The notes beneath the pieces are model-generated. The model saw nothing but the letters and a program-made list of their open reading frames with translations, did not search any database and had not been told where the DNA came from. From NCBI GenBank assembly GCA_018971765.1, contig JAGXAA010000034.1, forward strand, positions 1-9,787: 9,787 bases of DNA, read 5' to 3'. The stretch comes from Patescibacteria group bacterium. Its GTDB lineage: Bacteria > Patescibacteriota > Minisyncoccia > Phycocordibacterales > GWA1-40-21. The translations under genes were made by a program, and so were the position numbers. Of this stretch, positions 1-5,377 are shown in pieces (within the stretch, counting starts at the first letter, position 1; the number at the start of each line of letters is the position of its first letter).

Positions 1-60
1 CATTTCGTCAAATCCGCCCGCCACCATTCGGGCTAATTGTTCTAAAGTTATTTTAGTCAT
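1..60 (-). CDS. Hypothetical protein, N-terminal 20 codons only (runs off window)
   Basis: On the minus strand an ATG at 60 opens a frame that stays open to the window edge and reads MTKITLEQLARMVAGGFDEM. I do not recognise a defined family from 20 residues. The pattern 'T.E.LA.MV..GFDE' resembles the start of short helical or coiled-coil proteins that are frequent and uncharacterised in Patescibacteria; that is an impression, not a proof. A perfect -10 hexamer (TATAAT, minus strand, 79-84) lies 18 nt upstream of the ATG, and no Shine-Dalgarno sequence is visible. It is divergent from the ABC permease gene. Confidence 0.6.
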   Translation of the reverse strand, partial: MTKITLEQLARMVAGGFDEM

Positions 61-78
61 ATTTTTTTTATTTCTTTT

Positions 79-106
79 ATTATACCTCATCCAAAAACAA
101 ATCAAA
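79..106 (-). promoter_or_regulatory. Putative promoter for the minus-strand gene at 1-60
   Basis: The minus strand carries an exact TATAAT at 79-84 with a weak -35-like TTTGAT at 101-106 (16-nt spacer). The predicted start would be near 72, giving a 5' leader of about 12 nt. The overlapping plus-strand sequence TATTAT (78-83) could serve as a -10 for the divergent permease gene at 109, but no good plus-strand -35 is visible. Confidence 0.4.
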
Positions 107-108
107 GC

Positions 109-1389
109 ATGATTGCATCAATGAGTGAATCTTTGTATTATATTAAGCAAATGTCCGCGTCTCGCAAAAAAATACCGAGAATAAAAATTGTCGACCTCGT
201 CTCTTTGTCCTTGAGAAATTTTAAGGTCAAAACGGGAAGGACTTTTCTGACGGTTTTAGGCATAGGGGTGAGTTTCGCCACTATTTTCTTTTTGATTTCT
301 CTCGGCTACGGATTGCAAAACATACTGCTCAAAGAAATATCTTCGGAAGAAGCTTTGCTGACTCTCGATGTCTATTCTCCCAATCAGACCGCCATGCCTC
401 TGGACAATAAATTCGTAGAAGCGATGCGGGCGACGGGCAAAGTTTCAAAAATCGATCCCATAATCGCGGTCCAAGGGCAAATGGATGTCTCTAATACCGC
501 CTTTGAAGTTTTGATCCAGGGGGTGTCGCAAGATTTTTTCAAATCCAGCAATCAAAAAATAAAAAAGGGGGGCGCTCCGAAAGAAGACGGGGGTGAAGTG
601 TTGATAACAAGCGAGCTGGAAGAACTTCTGAACGGCGGAAGGGCCGCCCGAAACACCGGCAAAGAAATCATAGGCGCGAACTTAAAACTGACCTACTATG
701 TCCCGGACCAAACGGACGGAGTCGAAAGCGTAAAAATCGTGGAAGCCGCGGAGCCGTTTAAAATAAGCGGCGTCCTTGAAAACGGCGGAGGCAATTATGT
801 TTATCTTCCGTTTTCCAAAATATCCAACCTGAATCTGCCTTATTACAGAGTAAAAGTGCTCGCGAAAGACGGCAAAGCTTTGGAAGAAATTAAAAATAAA
901 ATCGTGGAATTGGGCTTTAACGCTTCGTCCGTGGCGGACACCGTCGATCAAGCCAACAAAATTTTCAATATTTTAAAAATAATCCTCGCCTTTTTCGGAA
1001 TTTCCGCCTTGATTGTTTCCATTGTCGGAATGATAAACACGATGACAATCGCCCTCCTTGAACGAACTAATGAAATCGGAGTTATGAAAGTTTTTGGCAT
1101 CGCCGAGGGAGATGTGCAAAAATTGTTTATGTTAGAGTCTACGATAATAGGGTTTTTGGGAGGAGTAAGCGGCTTGATTATGGGGTATGCTTTTTCTCAA
1201 ATTTTTAATTTGAGCATTTTGTTTTTAGCCCAAGCTTTGGGCGGAAAAGCGGTAAATTTATTCTATTATCCGCCGTGGTTTATAATCGCCATTATAGTCT
1301 TCGCCTCGCTTGTCGGTCTAATCACCGGATATTTCCCGTCGCGGCGTGCGGCGAGACTCGATCCGCTCATAGCGCTAAGGTATAAATAA
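109..1389 (+). CDS. ABC transporter permease, MacB/LolC/FtsX type
   Basis: The 426-residue protein has the four-helix MacB layout. TM1 is about 46-67, a large extracytoplasmic core about 70-285 (MacB_PCD-like), TM2 about 288-313, TM3 about 341-366 and TM4 about 390-411. Just after TM2 comes ERTNEIGVMKVFGI, and the C-terminus is PSRRAARLDPLIALRYK; both are hallmarks of this permease family (the first is the coupling-helix region). It should pair with the ATPase at 1515 as a homodimeric exporter or mechanotransmitter; the substrate cannot be told. The start is uncertain: ATGs at 109, 121 and 151 all lack a Shine-Dalgarno sequence, and the conserved part begins around residue 24, so the first 20 or so residues may be over-called. 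The stop lies inside a 7-bp direct repeat bordering a hairpin element. Confidence 0.9.
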   Translation: MIASMSESLYYIKQMSASRKKIPRIKIVDLVSLSLRNFKVKTGRTFLTVLGIGVSFATIFFLISLGYGLQNILLKEISSEEALLTLDVYSPNQTAMPLDNKFVEAMRATGKVSKIDPIIAVQGQMDVSNTAFEVLIQGVSQDFFKSSNQKIKKGGAPKEDGGEVLITSELEELLNGGRAARNTGKEIIGANLKLTYYVPDQTDGVESVKIVEAAEPFKISGVLENGGGNYVYLPFSKISNLNLPYYRVKVLAKDGKALEEIKNKIVELGFNASSVADTVDQANKIFNILKIILAFFGISALIVSIVGMINTMTIALLERTNEIGVMKVFGIAEGDVQKLFMLESTIIGFLGGVSGLIMGYAFSQIFNLSILFLAQALGGKAVNLFYYPPWFIIAIIVFASLVGLITGYFPSRRAARLDPLIALRYK

Positions 1390-1509
1390 TACTTTGAATC
1401 ACAAAATGCAAAAATTTAAGTCTTCGGGTCGCAAAAACTCTTTGTCTTTCAAGGTGTTTTTGCTCAACCAGACTGTAAATTTTTTCGTTTTGTGATTCAA
1501 AGAATAATA
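1385..1509. repeat. Hairpin element copy 1 (1392-1502) with flanking 7-bp direct repeats
   Basis: This long imperfect palindrome fills almost the whole permease-ATPase gap. The outer stem CTTTGAATCACAAAA (1392-1406) pairs perfectly with 1488-1502. Then come AAAAATTTA (1410-1418) with 1476-1484, AGTCT (1419-1423) with AGACT (1470-1474), and the inner stem GCAAAAAC (1431-1438) with GTTTTTGC (1456-1463), closed by a 17-nt loop. AATAATA occurs directly outside both ends (1385-1391 and 1503-1509), like a target-site duplication. Removing the 111-bp hairpin and one AATAATA leaves the permease stop only 7 nt from the ATPase ATG. It encodes no protein. It could be a MITE-like transposed element, a structured RNA in the operon mRNA, or both. 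Confidence 0.85.
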
Positions 1510-1514
1510 GAAAT

Positions 1515-2762
1515 ATGGAACCCATAATAAGCATTAAAAATTTGTCGGTCATCTATGACAAAGGAACGCTTGCCGAAGCGACCGCGCTTTCTGACGTGAC
1601 TTTGGATATTTTTCCGGAAGAATTCGTCATAGTTTTCGGACCTTCCGGATGCGGCAAGTCCACTCTGCTTTACGTCATAAGCGGAGCGGAAAGAAGACTC
1701 GCTTCCGGAGAAATGCGGATTAAAGACAAAGATCTTGTGGGCATAAACAAAAAAGACCTTATCAATTTTCACAGGCACAGCGTCGGAATGGTTTTCCAAG
1801 CTTACAATCTTATTCCCACCGTCAATGTGTTTGACAACATAATCCTGCCTCTGGTCTTCAGGGGAGTTTCCAAAAAAGAAAGAAATGAAAAAGGCAAAGA
1901 ACTGATCGAAAGATTTAAAATCGGACATCTTGCCAAAATGAGACCCAATCTTCTTTCCGGCGGACAGCAGCAGAGAGTGGGCATAGCTCGGGCGCTGGTC
2001 AACGACACTGACATTATTTTGGCCGATGAGCCCACCGGCAACCTTGATTCCCAATCCGCTTTTGTCGCGATGGATATGTTCACGGAGCTTAATGTCGCCA
2101 ATAAAAAAACGATCGTCCTTGTCACCCACGAATCTCAATATCTTCCGTACGCCTCGCGGATTATTTATATGAAAGACGGGAAAATAATTGGAGATGTCAA
2201 GCAAGAAAGAAAAAGGCCAGACTATATTGCCAGTTTGAACGAAGACGGCAAAGGAGAAAACACTGACGCTGTTGTGGCGGCGATAAACATTGACAGGTTG
2301 GCTGATTTTTTCGAACTCAATCTCACCGCCGAGGAAAAAAATCGTTTTAACGATGCCGTGAAAAATTTTGCGGCGAAAAATATGAATCGGGAAGAACTGC
2401 GCAAAGTTATGGATTTGTCTTACAAGGACGGAGGTATGGGGTTTTATCGGCAAACCGCGTTAAGAATTCTGCAGGAAATTGAAAAAGTGATGGAAATTTC
2501 CGAACTGCTGAACGACGGCAAAAATAAAGAGATAAGTAAAAAATCAAAAATAGTTTTCAACTGGCTTTTCTCCGACTACAAAGGCAAATTCTCCGAAATC
2601 CAAGAAAAAAGAGCCGAGGAAGCGATTATTAAAAGAATCAAAGACGTATGCAGTCTCATTCAATTTCAAAACGAGTTGGACAAACCATTAAGCGAGAAAG
2701 GAGCCGGACTTAATTCCGCCACCGCTCGAAACGCAACCAAAAAGCTCGGAATCATACTTTAA
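1515..2762 (+). CDS. ABC transporter ATP-binding protein, MacB/LolD type, with long C-terminal extension
   Basis: The N-terminal 230 residues are a complete ABC ATPase. Walker A GPSGCGKST is at 42-50, the Q-loop Gln at about 95, signature LSGGQ at 147-151, Walker B IILADE at 167-172 followed by PTGNLDS, and the H-loop His at about 205 (VTHES). The LADEPTGNLDS string is typical of the LolD/MacB group. It should power the permease encoded just upstream. The family is normally about 220-250 residues; this protein has 415. The added part (about 231-415) is charged and predicted mostly helical, with no motif I recognise and no membrane segment. The ATG at 1515 lies 12 nt after a hairpin element and has no clear Shine-Dalgarno sequence. 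Confidence 0.92.
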   Translation: MEPIISIKNLSVIYDKGTLAEATALSDVTLDIFPEEFVIVFGPSGCGKSTLLYVISGAERRLASGEMRIKDKDLVGINKKDLINFHRHSVGMVFQAYNLIPTVNVFDNIILPLVFRGVSKKERNEKGKELIERFKIGHLAKMRPNLLSGGQQQRVGIARALVNDTDIILADEPTGNLDSQSAFVAMDMFTELNVANKKTIVLVTHESQYLPYASRIIYMKDGKIIGDVKQERKRPDYIASLNEDGKGENTDAVVAAINIDRLADFFELNLTAEEKNRFNDAVKNFAAKNMNREELRKVMDLSYKDGGMGFYRQTALRILQEIEKVMEISELLNDGKNKEISKKSKIVFNWLFSDYKGKFSEIQEKRAEEAIIKRIKDVCSLIQFQNELDKPLSEKGAGLNSATARNATKKLGIIL

Positions 2763-2783
2763 AAAACGCCTCAAGTTTACTTG

Positions 2784-2893
2784 CTTTAAATTGCGAACGC
2801 AAAAATTCAGGTCCTCGGGTCGCAAAAACTCTTTAGTGTTATCAAGGTGTTTTTGCTCAACCAGACCGTGAATTTTTGCGTTCTCAATTTGGG
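2784..2893. repeat. Hairpin element copy 2, between ATPase and GAPDH genes
   Basis: This is the second copy of the element at 1392-1502, in the same orientation. The inner segments are identical (TCGGGTCGCAAAAACTCTTT at 2815-2834 and the stretch TCAAGG through CCAGAC at 2842-2866). The outer arms differ in sequence yet still pair: AAATTG (2788-2793) with CAATTT (2885-2890), GAACGCAAAAATTCA (2795-2809) with its complement at 2869-2883, and GGTC (2810-2813) with GACC (2864-2867). The outermost three pairs have become T-G. It occupies the gap between convergent genes, starting 21 nt after the ATPase stop and ending 1 nt before the GAPDH stop codon. No clean target duplication is visible. A role as bidirectional terminator is possible, but there is no classic GC stem plus T-tract. 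Confidence 0.85.
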
Positions 2894-2894
2894 A

Positions 2895-3932
2895 CTACTT
2901 AACATTGGCGCCGGACTTCAAAACATGCTCGGCAAGAGTGCGCGCGTATCCCATTTCATTGTCATACCACGCCAGCACTTTGACCAGATTTCCGTTCACG
3001 ACTCGAGTGAATTTAAGGTCGGCAATTGAAGCGAAATTTATTCCTAAAATATCGGAGGATACGAGATCTTCCTCCGTCACGGAAAAAATATTCTTCCATC
3101 GCGCCTCTTCCGAAGCGATTTTTAATATTTCGTTGACTTCTTCCACGGTCGTATTCCTCTTAGCGATAAATGTAATATCCACAAGCGAGCCAGCGACGAC
3201 AGGAACCCTTACCGATACGCCGTCAAACTTTCCTTCCAATGATGTAAAAGCTTTTGTCATGGCGATTGCCGCTCCGGTTGAAGACGGGACGATATTCATC
3301 GCGGCCGCCCGCCCTTCGCGCAAATCTTTTTTGCTCGGAGAATCAACGAGCGACTGACTCGCCGTATAGCCGTGAACAGTATTTAAGATGGCTTTTTCTA
3401 TGCCGATTTTCTCGTCCAATATGGCGATAAGCGGACTGCCGGCATTCGTAGTGCAAGAGGCGTTGGAGCTGATGTCGCAAGTTTTTAATTTCTCTTCGTT
3501 GATTCCCATAAGCACGGTTTCCCCAACAATTCCGACCGCTTCGTCTTTGACCGGCGCCGAGATCACCACCCTCTTCGCTCCCGCGTCTAAATGCGCCTTT
3601 GATTTTTCATAGCTTGCGAAAAATCCGGAGGATTCAACGACAACATCGATATCCAAATTTTTCCAAGGAAGATTCTTCGGGTCTTTTTCGCTAATAAATT
3701 TAATTTTTTTGCCGTCAATAATTAAAACTTGTCCGTCTGCCGTCTTCTCCGCTCCAATATCAAAATCGCTTTTCCCGTAAACCGTGTCATATTTTAAAAG
3801 ATAAGCGAAATTTTCCAAATTTCCAAGATCGTTTATCGCGACAATCTCAATCTCTTTCTTGTCCTTGGCGATTTTCAAAAAAGCCCGCCCTATTCTCCCA
3901 AAGCCGTTTATGGCCACTCGTGTTTTTTTCAT
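2895..3932 (-). CDS. gap: Glyceraldehyde-3-phosphate dehydrogenase (type I)
   Basis: This enzyme oxidises glyceraldehyde-3-phosphate to 1,3-bisphosphoglycerate with NAD(P)+ and phosphate, in cytosolic glycolysis. The 345-residue length is full-size. The Rossmann motif NGFGRIGR is at 9-16, NDL..LEN..YLLKYD follows the second strand, and the active site is SNASCTTN with nucleophile Cys160. The histidine is in VHGYT, the phosphate loop reads PSSTGAA, and the C-terminal motif is WYDNEMGYA. Two common residues differ: Ile replaces Lys in the usual STGAAKA, and Met replaces Trp in NEWGY. The gene is monocistronic, convergent with the ABC operon, and ends 1 nt from a hairpin element. No Shine-Dalgarno sequence precedes the ATG, and a good promoter lies 34 nt upstream. 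Confidence 0.97.
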   Translation of the reverse strand: MKKTRVAINGFGRIGRAFLKIAKDKKEIEIVAINDLGNLENFAYLLKYDTVYGKSDFDIGAEKTADGQVLIIDGKKIKFISEKDPKNLPWKNLDIDVVVESSGFFASYEKSKAHLDAGAKRVVISAPVKDEAVGIVGETVLMGINEEKLKTCDISSNASCTTNAGSPLIAILDEKIGIEKAILNTVHGYTASQSLVDSPSKKDLREGRAAAMNIVPSSTGAAIAMTKAFTSLEGKFDGVSVRVPVVAGSLVDITFIAKRNTTVEEVNEILKIASEEARWKNIFSVTEEDLVSSDILGINFASIADLKFTRVVNGNLVKVLAWYDNEMGYARTLAEHVLKSGANVK

Positions 3933-3965
3933 CTGAAAATAAAAATTATTGGTAAAGTTACATTA

Positions 3966-3994
3966 ATTATAATTATATAAGTATCCTTGCACAA
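3966..3994 (-). promoter_or_regulatory. Putative GAPDH promoter
   Basis: On the minus strand, TTGTGC (3989-3994) is followed after exactly 17 nt by a perfect TATAAT (3966-3971). The -35 matches the consensus only in its TTG. A second overlapping TATAAT lies at 3972-3977. The predicted leader is about 27 nt and AT-rich, without a ribosome-binding motif. Confidence 0.5.
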
Positions 3995-4002
3995 AAGGAA
4001 AT

Positions 4003-4031
4003 TTGACGAAAATATAATATTGTGATAGCTT
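4003..4031 (+). promoter_or_regulatory. Putative extended -10 promoter for the 42-residue membrane peptide
   Basis: TTGACG (4003-4008) is followed by a 17-nt spacer ending in TGA and then TAGCTT (4026-4031), an extended -10 layout. The same architecture, TTGAC(A/G), 17 nt, TGA-TAG..T, recurs at 5288-5316 upstream of the other small membrane-protein gene. An unpaired TATAAT at 4013-4018 has no suitable -35. The leader of about 55 nt runs to a strong Shine-Dalgarno sequence. Confidence 0.5.
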
Positions 4032-4076
4032 GTCTTAAGAAGATTTCCGTAATTTAATTAGAAGGAAAATTTTTTG

Positions 4077-4083
4077 AAAGGAG
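4077..4083 (+). promoter_or_regulatory. Strong ribosome-binding site
   Basis: AAAGGAG lies 9 nt before the ATG at 4093. It stands out because the core genes in this window lack such a site, and it is the main reason to believe in the short gene that follows. Confidence 0.75.
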
Positions 4084-4092
4084 TATAAGGAA

Positions 4093-4221
4093 ATGAAATT
4101 ACTTATATTTGATATATTGCTCGTGGGGGCTGTTGTTTGCGTGTCGTGTTTATCGTTTTTGCTAGGGCACTGGCTGTTAGCAATGATCAGGTTTGCCTTC
4201 TCTCGCAAGAAAGACAAATGA
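4093..4221 (+). CDS. Small single-pass membrane protein, 42 residues
   Basis: Unrecognised family. The frame reads MKLLIFDILLVGAVVCVS and continues hydrophobic to about residue 36, then ends in a positively charged tail, SRKKDK. One long or two short membrane helices with a cytoplasmic basic tail are likely. Support for it as a real gene is a promoter at 4003-4031, a strong AAAGGAG ribosome-binding site at good spacing, and an ATGA overlap with a following frame. There are two Cys within the membrane segment and no lipobox. The gene lies between GAPDH and the displaced gatB 3' end. Type I toxin peptides and phage-like small membrane proteins look similar, but nothing here fixes the function. 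Confidence 0.7.
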   Translation: MKLLIFDILLVGAVVCVSCLSFLLGHWLLAMIRFAFSRKKDK

Positions 4222-4433
4222 GAAACCTTTTGGAAATACATAGAATAAAAAGGTATCTTAAAATATATTTAAAACAAGGCGTGAGCATATCATCGTCCAC
4301 AAGATTTTTATATGCTTTTTATTTTCTCAATTTTTCTTTCAACATTTTTTGCAATACTCCCGGATTGGCTTTGCCGCCGGAGAGCTTCATCCCTTGCCCT
4401 ACGAGAAATTGTAGGGCAGTTTTATTTGCTTGA
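4218..4433 (+). CDS. Possible 71-residue protein, translationally coupled; 3' half is antisense to a gatB fragment
   Basis: The ATG at 4218 overlaps the TGA of the 42-residue ORF (ATGA), which favours reinitiation. The first 36 or so residues (MRNLLEIHRIKRYLKIYLKQ then GVSISS) are basic and amphipathic. They faintly resemble the 'YI...L..GVS' helical modules seen in many Patescibacteria proteins. From about residue 37 on, the codons are simply the antisense of the displaced gatB 3' end (4319-4418), so the C-terminal half is probably accidental. The original gene may have been cut when the gatB copy arrived. The last 12 bp overlap the convergent hepT. Whether it is translated is open. Confidence 0.35.
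   Translation: MRNLLEIHRIKRYLKIYLKQGVSISSSTRFLYAFYFLNFSFNIFCNTPGLALPPESFIPCPTRNCRAVLFA
4319..4418 (-). pseudogene. Displaced 3' end of gatB (last 30+ codons)
   Basis: The minus strand encodes 30 residues identical to the C-terminus of the intact GatB at 5633-7096 (ALQFLVGQ through KEKL), then Arg-Lys and a TAA stop at 4319-4321. The intact gene instead ends in Gly-Lys-Asn-Leu. Homology stops abruptly at 4418, next to the hepT stop codon, and no start or upstream GatB domain is present. Within the 91 shared bases only four differ, and all four are synonymous third-position changes (Gln, Leu, Ser and Lys codons). That suggests both copies evolved as functional gatB ends in different lineages before being brought together. 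Confidence 0.9.
4328..4418. repeat. 91-bp direct repeat, copy A (gatB 3' end)
   Basis: This matches 5648-5738 without gaps, 87 of 91 bases identical. Its right edge is an inverted repeat, TGCCCTAC (4395-4402) and GTAGGGCA (4411-4418) around an 8-nt loop, and homology ends exactly at the outer base of that hairpin. It forms the left border of the hepT-mntA module; hepT stops only 4 nt beyond it. Confidence 0.92.
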
Positions 4434-4850
4434 TTTTTCCAAAAAAGAATTTATTATCCTTAGATATTCGTCAAAGTCTTTTCTGTTTTTTTGGAAAGAA
4501 TCAACAAAAAGCTCCTTATCTACTTTTTCGTAACCGTGAACAAGAATGTTTCTAAGCCCCACGACCGGCGATATTTTCTGAGCAAAATCAAATGGAAGAA
4601 TTTTTCCTTCCGCCAAGATAACAAAGGTGTTCTTTAGATCATCCGGAGAACCAAGCTCCAACTCCCTGATGAAATGGATATTGATGTCAAGCATCGCGTC
4701 AACGATTAATTGAAAGTTTCTTTCAAGCGTTCGCAATTTTTCAATATTTGAGACAGTCTCATCTTTCAACAAAGATAAAATCGGTTCAATCTCCAAGAGA
4801 TATTCCTGAATATTCCTTATTTTTGTCTTTATTAAATCTTTATTGAGCAT
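4422..4850 (-). CDS. hepT: HepT-type HEPN toxin (DUF86), ribonuclease-like
   Basis: The 142-residue all-helical protein carries the HEPN motif RX4HXY as RNILVHGY (Arg100, His105, Tyr107). In the characterised HepT-MntA systems Arg and His form the RNase centre of the dimer, and the Tyr is the residue AMPylated by MntA to silence the toxin. The antitoxin gene lies directly upstream and overlaps by 11 nt, giving antitoxin-toxin order and translational coupling; no separate Shine-Dalgarno sequence is seen. The extended N-terminal helices (about 1-65) fit the DUF86/HepT fold. The stop sits 4 nt from the displaced gatB repeat, so this gene is at the very edge of the inserted module. Other HEPN proteins are possible, but the partner makes HepT the best call. 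Confidence 0.88.
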   Translation of the reverse strand: MLNKDLIKTKIRNIQEYLLEIEPILSLLKDETVSNIEKLRTLERNFQLIVDAMLDINIHFIRELELGSPDDLKNTFVILAEGKILPFDFAQKISPVVGLRNILVHGYEKVDKELFVDSFQKNRKDFDEYLRIINSFLEKSSK

Positions 4851-5259
4851 GGCTGATAAAATATCTTTTAATCAAATAATCTCTTAAATCAAAAAGTTGG
4901 CGGCTCTCAATGAAATTTTTAACGGCGAATATCTTGTATGAATCGTAAATATTGCGGTCGGCGCAAAAAAGAACTTGATGCTTGTCAAAAATTTCTTTAA
5001 GCAAGAGAGCTCCCGCTTTTCTGATATCGGAAAGATTCACGAGCCTTTCGTCTCGCGCGCCGATTATTGGAACAAGGTCAATTATCATTCTGCCTTCATC
5101 TTCAAAAGACAATTTTTTGTCGCTTAAATAAGCGATGTCAAAATCACTATCTTTGTGAGTTTTGCCAGTAACTTGCGAGCCGAAAAGCATCATCAAACTA
5201 AGCCCGTATTTTTCGGCCAGTTCCTTAATCCGCGGTTTTATTTTATCCGTATCAATCAT
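4840..5259 (-). CDS. mntA: MntA-type minimal nucleotidyltransferase antitoxin
   Basis: The protein has the nucleotidyltransferase signature GSX10DXD: Gly27-Ser28, then Asp39 and Asp41 (GSQVTG...DSDFD), followed by IAYL. In known systems MntA transfers AMP to the HepT tyrosine, neutralising it. From the ATG at 5259 it has 139 residues. An upstream in-frame TTG at 5277 would add six residues, but I prefer 5259 because the promoter TTGTCA-17-TATGAT (5266-5294) predicts transcription beginning on or within a base or two of that ATG. The mRNA would then be leaderless, which explains the absent Shine-Dalgarno sequence. The stop overlaps the hepT start by 11 nt. Confidence 0.9.
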   Translation of the reverse strand: MIDTDKIKPRIKELAEKYGLSLMMLFGSQVTGKTHKDSDFDIAYLSDKKLSFEDEGRMIIDLVPIIGARDERLVNLSDIRKAGALLLKEIFDKHQVLFCADRNIYDSYKIFAVKNFIESRQLFDLRDYLIKRYFISHAQ

Positions 5260-5265
5260 AATAAT

Positions 5266-5294
5266 ATCATACAGCAAGATCTAAAATTTGACAA
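5266..5294 (-). promoter_or_regulatory. Putative mntA-hepT promoter (leaderless)
   Basis: The minus strand shows TTGTCA (5289-5294, 5 of 6 consensus), a 17-nt spacer and TATGAT (5266-5271, 5 of 6). Six bases separate the -10 from the mntA ATG. The -35 overlaps that of the divergent plus-strand promoter by five bases, because TTGACAA reads TTGTCAA on the other strand. Confidence 0.65.
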
Positions 5295-5316
5295 ATAATC
5301 TATATTATGATAGACT
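5288..5316 (+). promoter_or_regulatory. Putative promoter for the 86-residue membrane protein
   Basis: A perfect TTGACA (5288-5293) is followed by a 17-nt spacer ending in TGA and then TAGACT (5311-5316), an extended -10. It is divergent from, and shares its -35 bases with, the mntA promoter. The layout matches the promoter at 4003-4031. A leader of roughly 55 nt runs to an AAGGAGG site. Confidence 0.6.
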
Positions 5317-5363
5317 GTTTTTGGAAAATTTAATTTGGGGTAATTTAAGAAAAATTATTATTG

Positions 5364-5370
5364 AAGGAGG
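5364..5370 (+). promoter_or_regulatory. Consensus ribosome-binding site that fixes the start at 5378
   Basis: AAGGAGG lies 7 nt before the ATG at 5378. It rules out the upstream in-frame TTG at 5288, which coincides with the -35 hexamer of the promoter. Confidence 0.85.
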
Positions 5371-5377
5371 ATTACAC

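Noticed and set aside
1497..2453. Open antisense frame of 318 codons across the ABC ATPase gene
   Set aside because: It lies opposite a clearly conserved ATPase, its translation shows no family motif, and it spans into the hairpin element; it is a frame shadow.
1392..2893. CRISPR-like or composite-transposon reading of the two hairpin copies
   Set aside because: Only two copies, separated by a whole ATPase gene with a native operon partner, no spacers, no cas or transposase gene.
2784..2893. Simple intrinsic terminator between convergent genes
   Set aside because: The stem is long, AT-rich and interrupted, with no GC-rich stem plus terminal T-run, and the same element also occurs inside an operon.
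2905..3357. Plus-strand open frame of 150 codons opposite GAPDH
   Set aside because: Antisense of a conserved coding region with no start signal or recognisable product.
4013..4018. Perfect TATAAT on the plus strand upstream of the 42-residue ORF
   Set aside because: No -35-like hexamer at 16-18 nt; the TTGACG with extended TAGCTT fits better.
5260..5277. TTG start for mntA at 5277
   Set aside because: The predicted promoter -10 (5266-5271) would lie inside that coding part; the ATG at 5259 fits the predicted transcription start.
5288..5377. Upstream extension of the 86-residue protein from a TTG at 5288
   Set aside because: The TTG is part of the TTGACA -35 hexamer, and a consensus AAGGAGG site sits correctly before the ATG at 5378.
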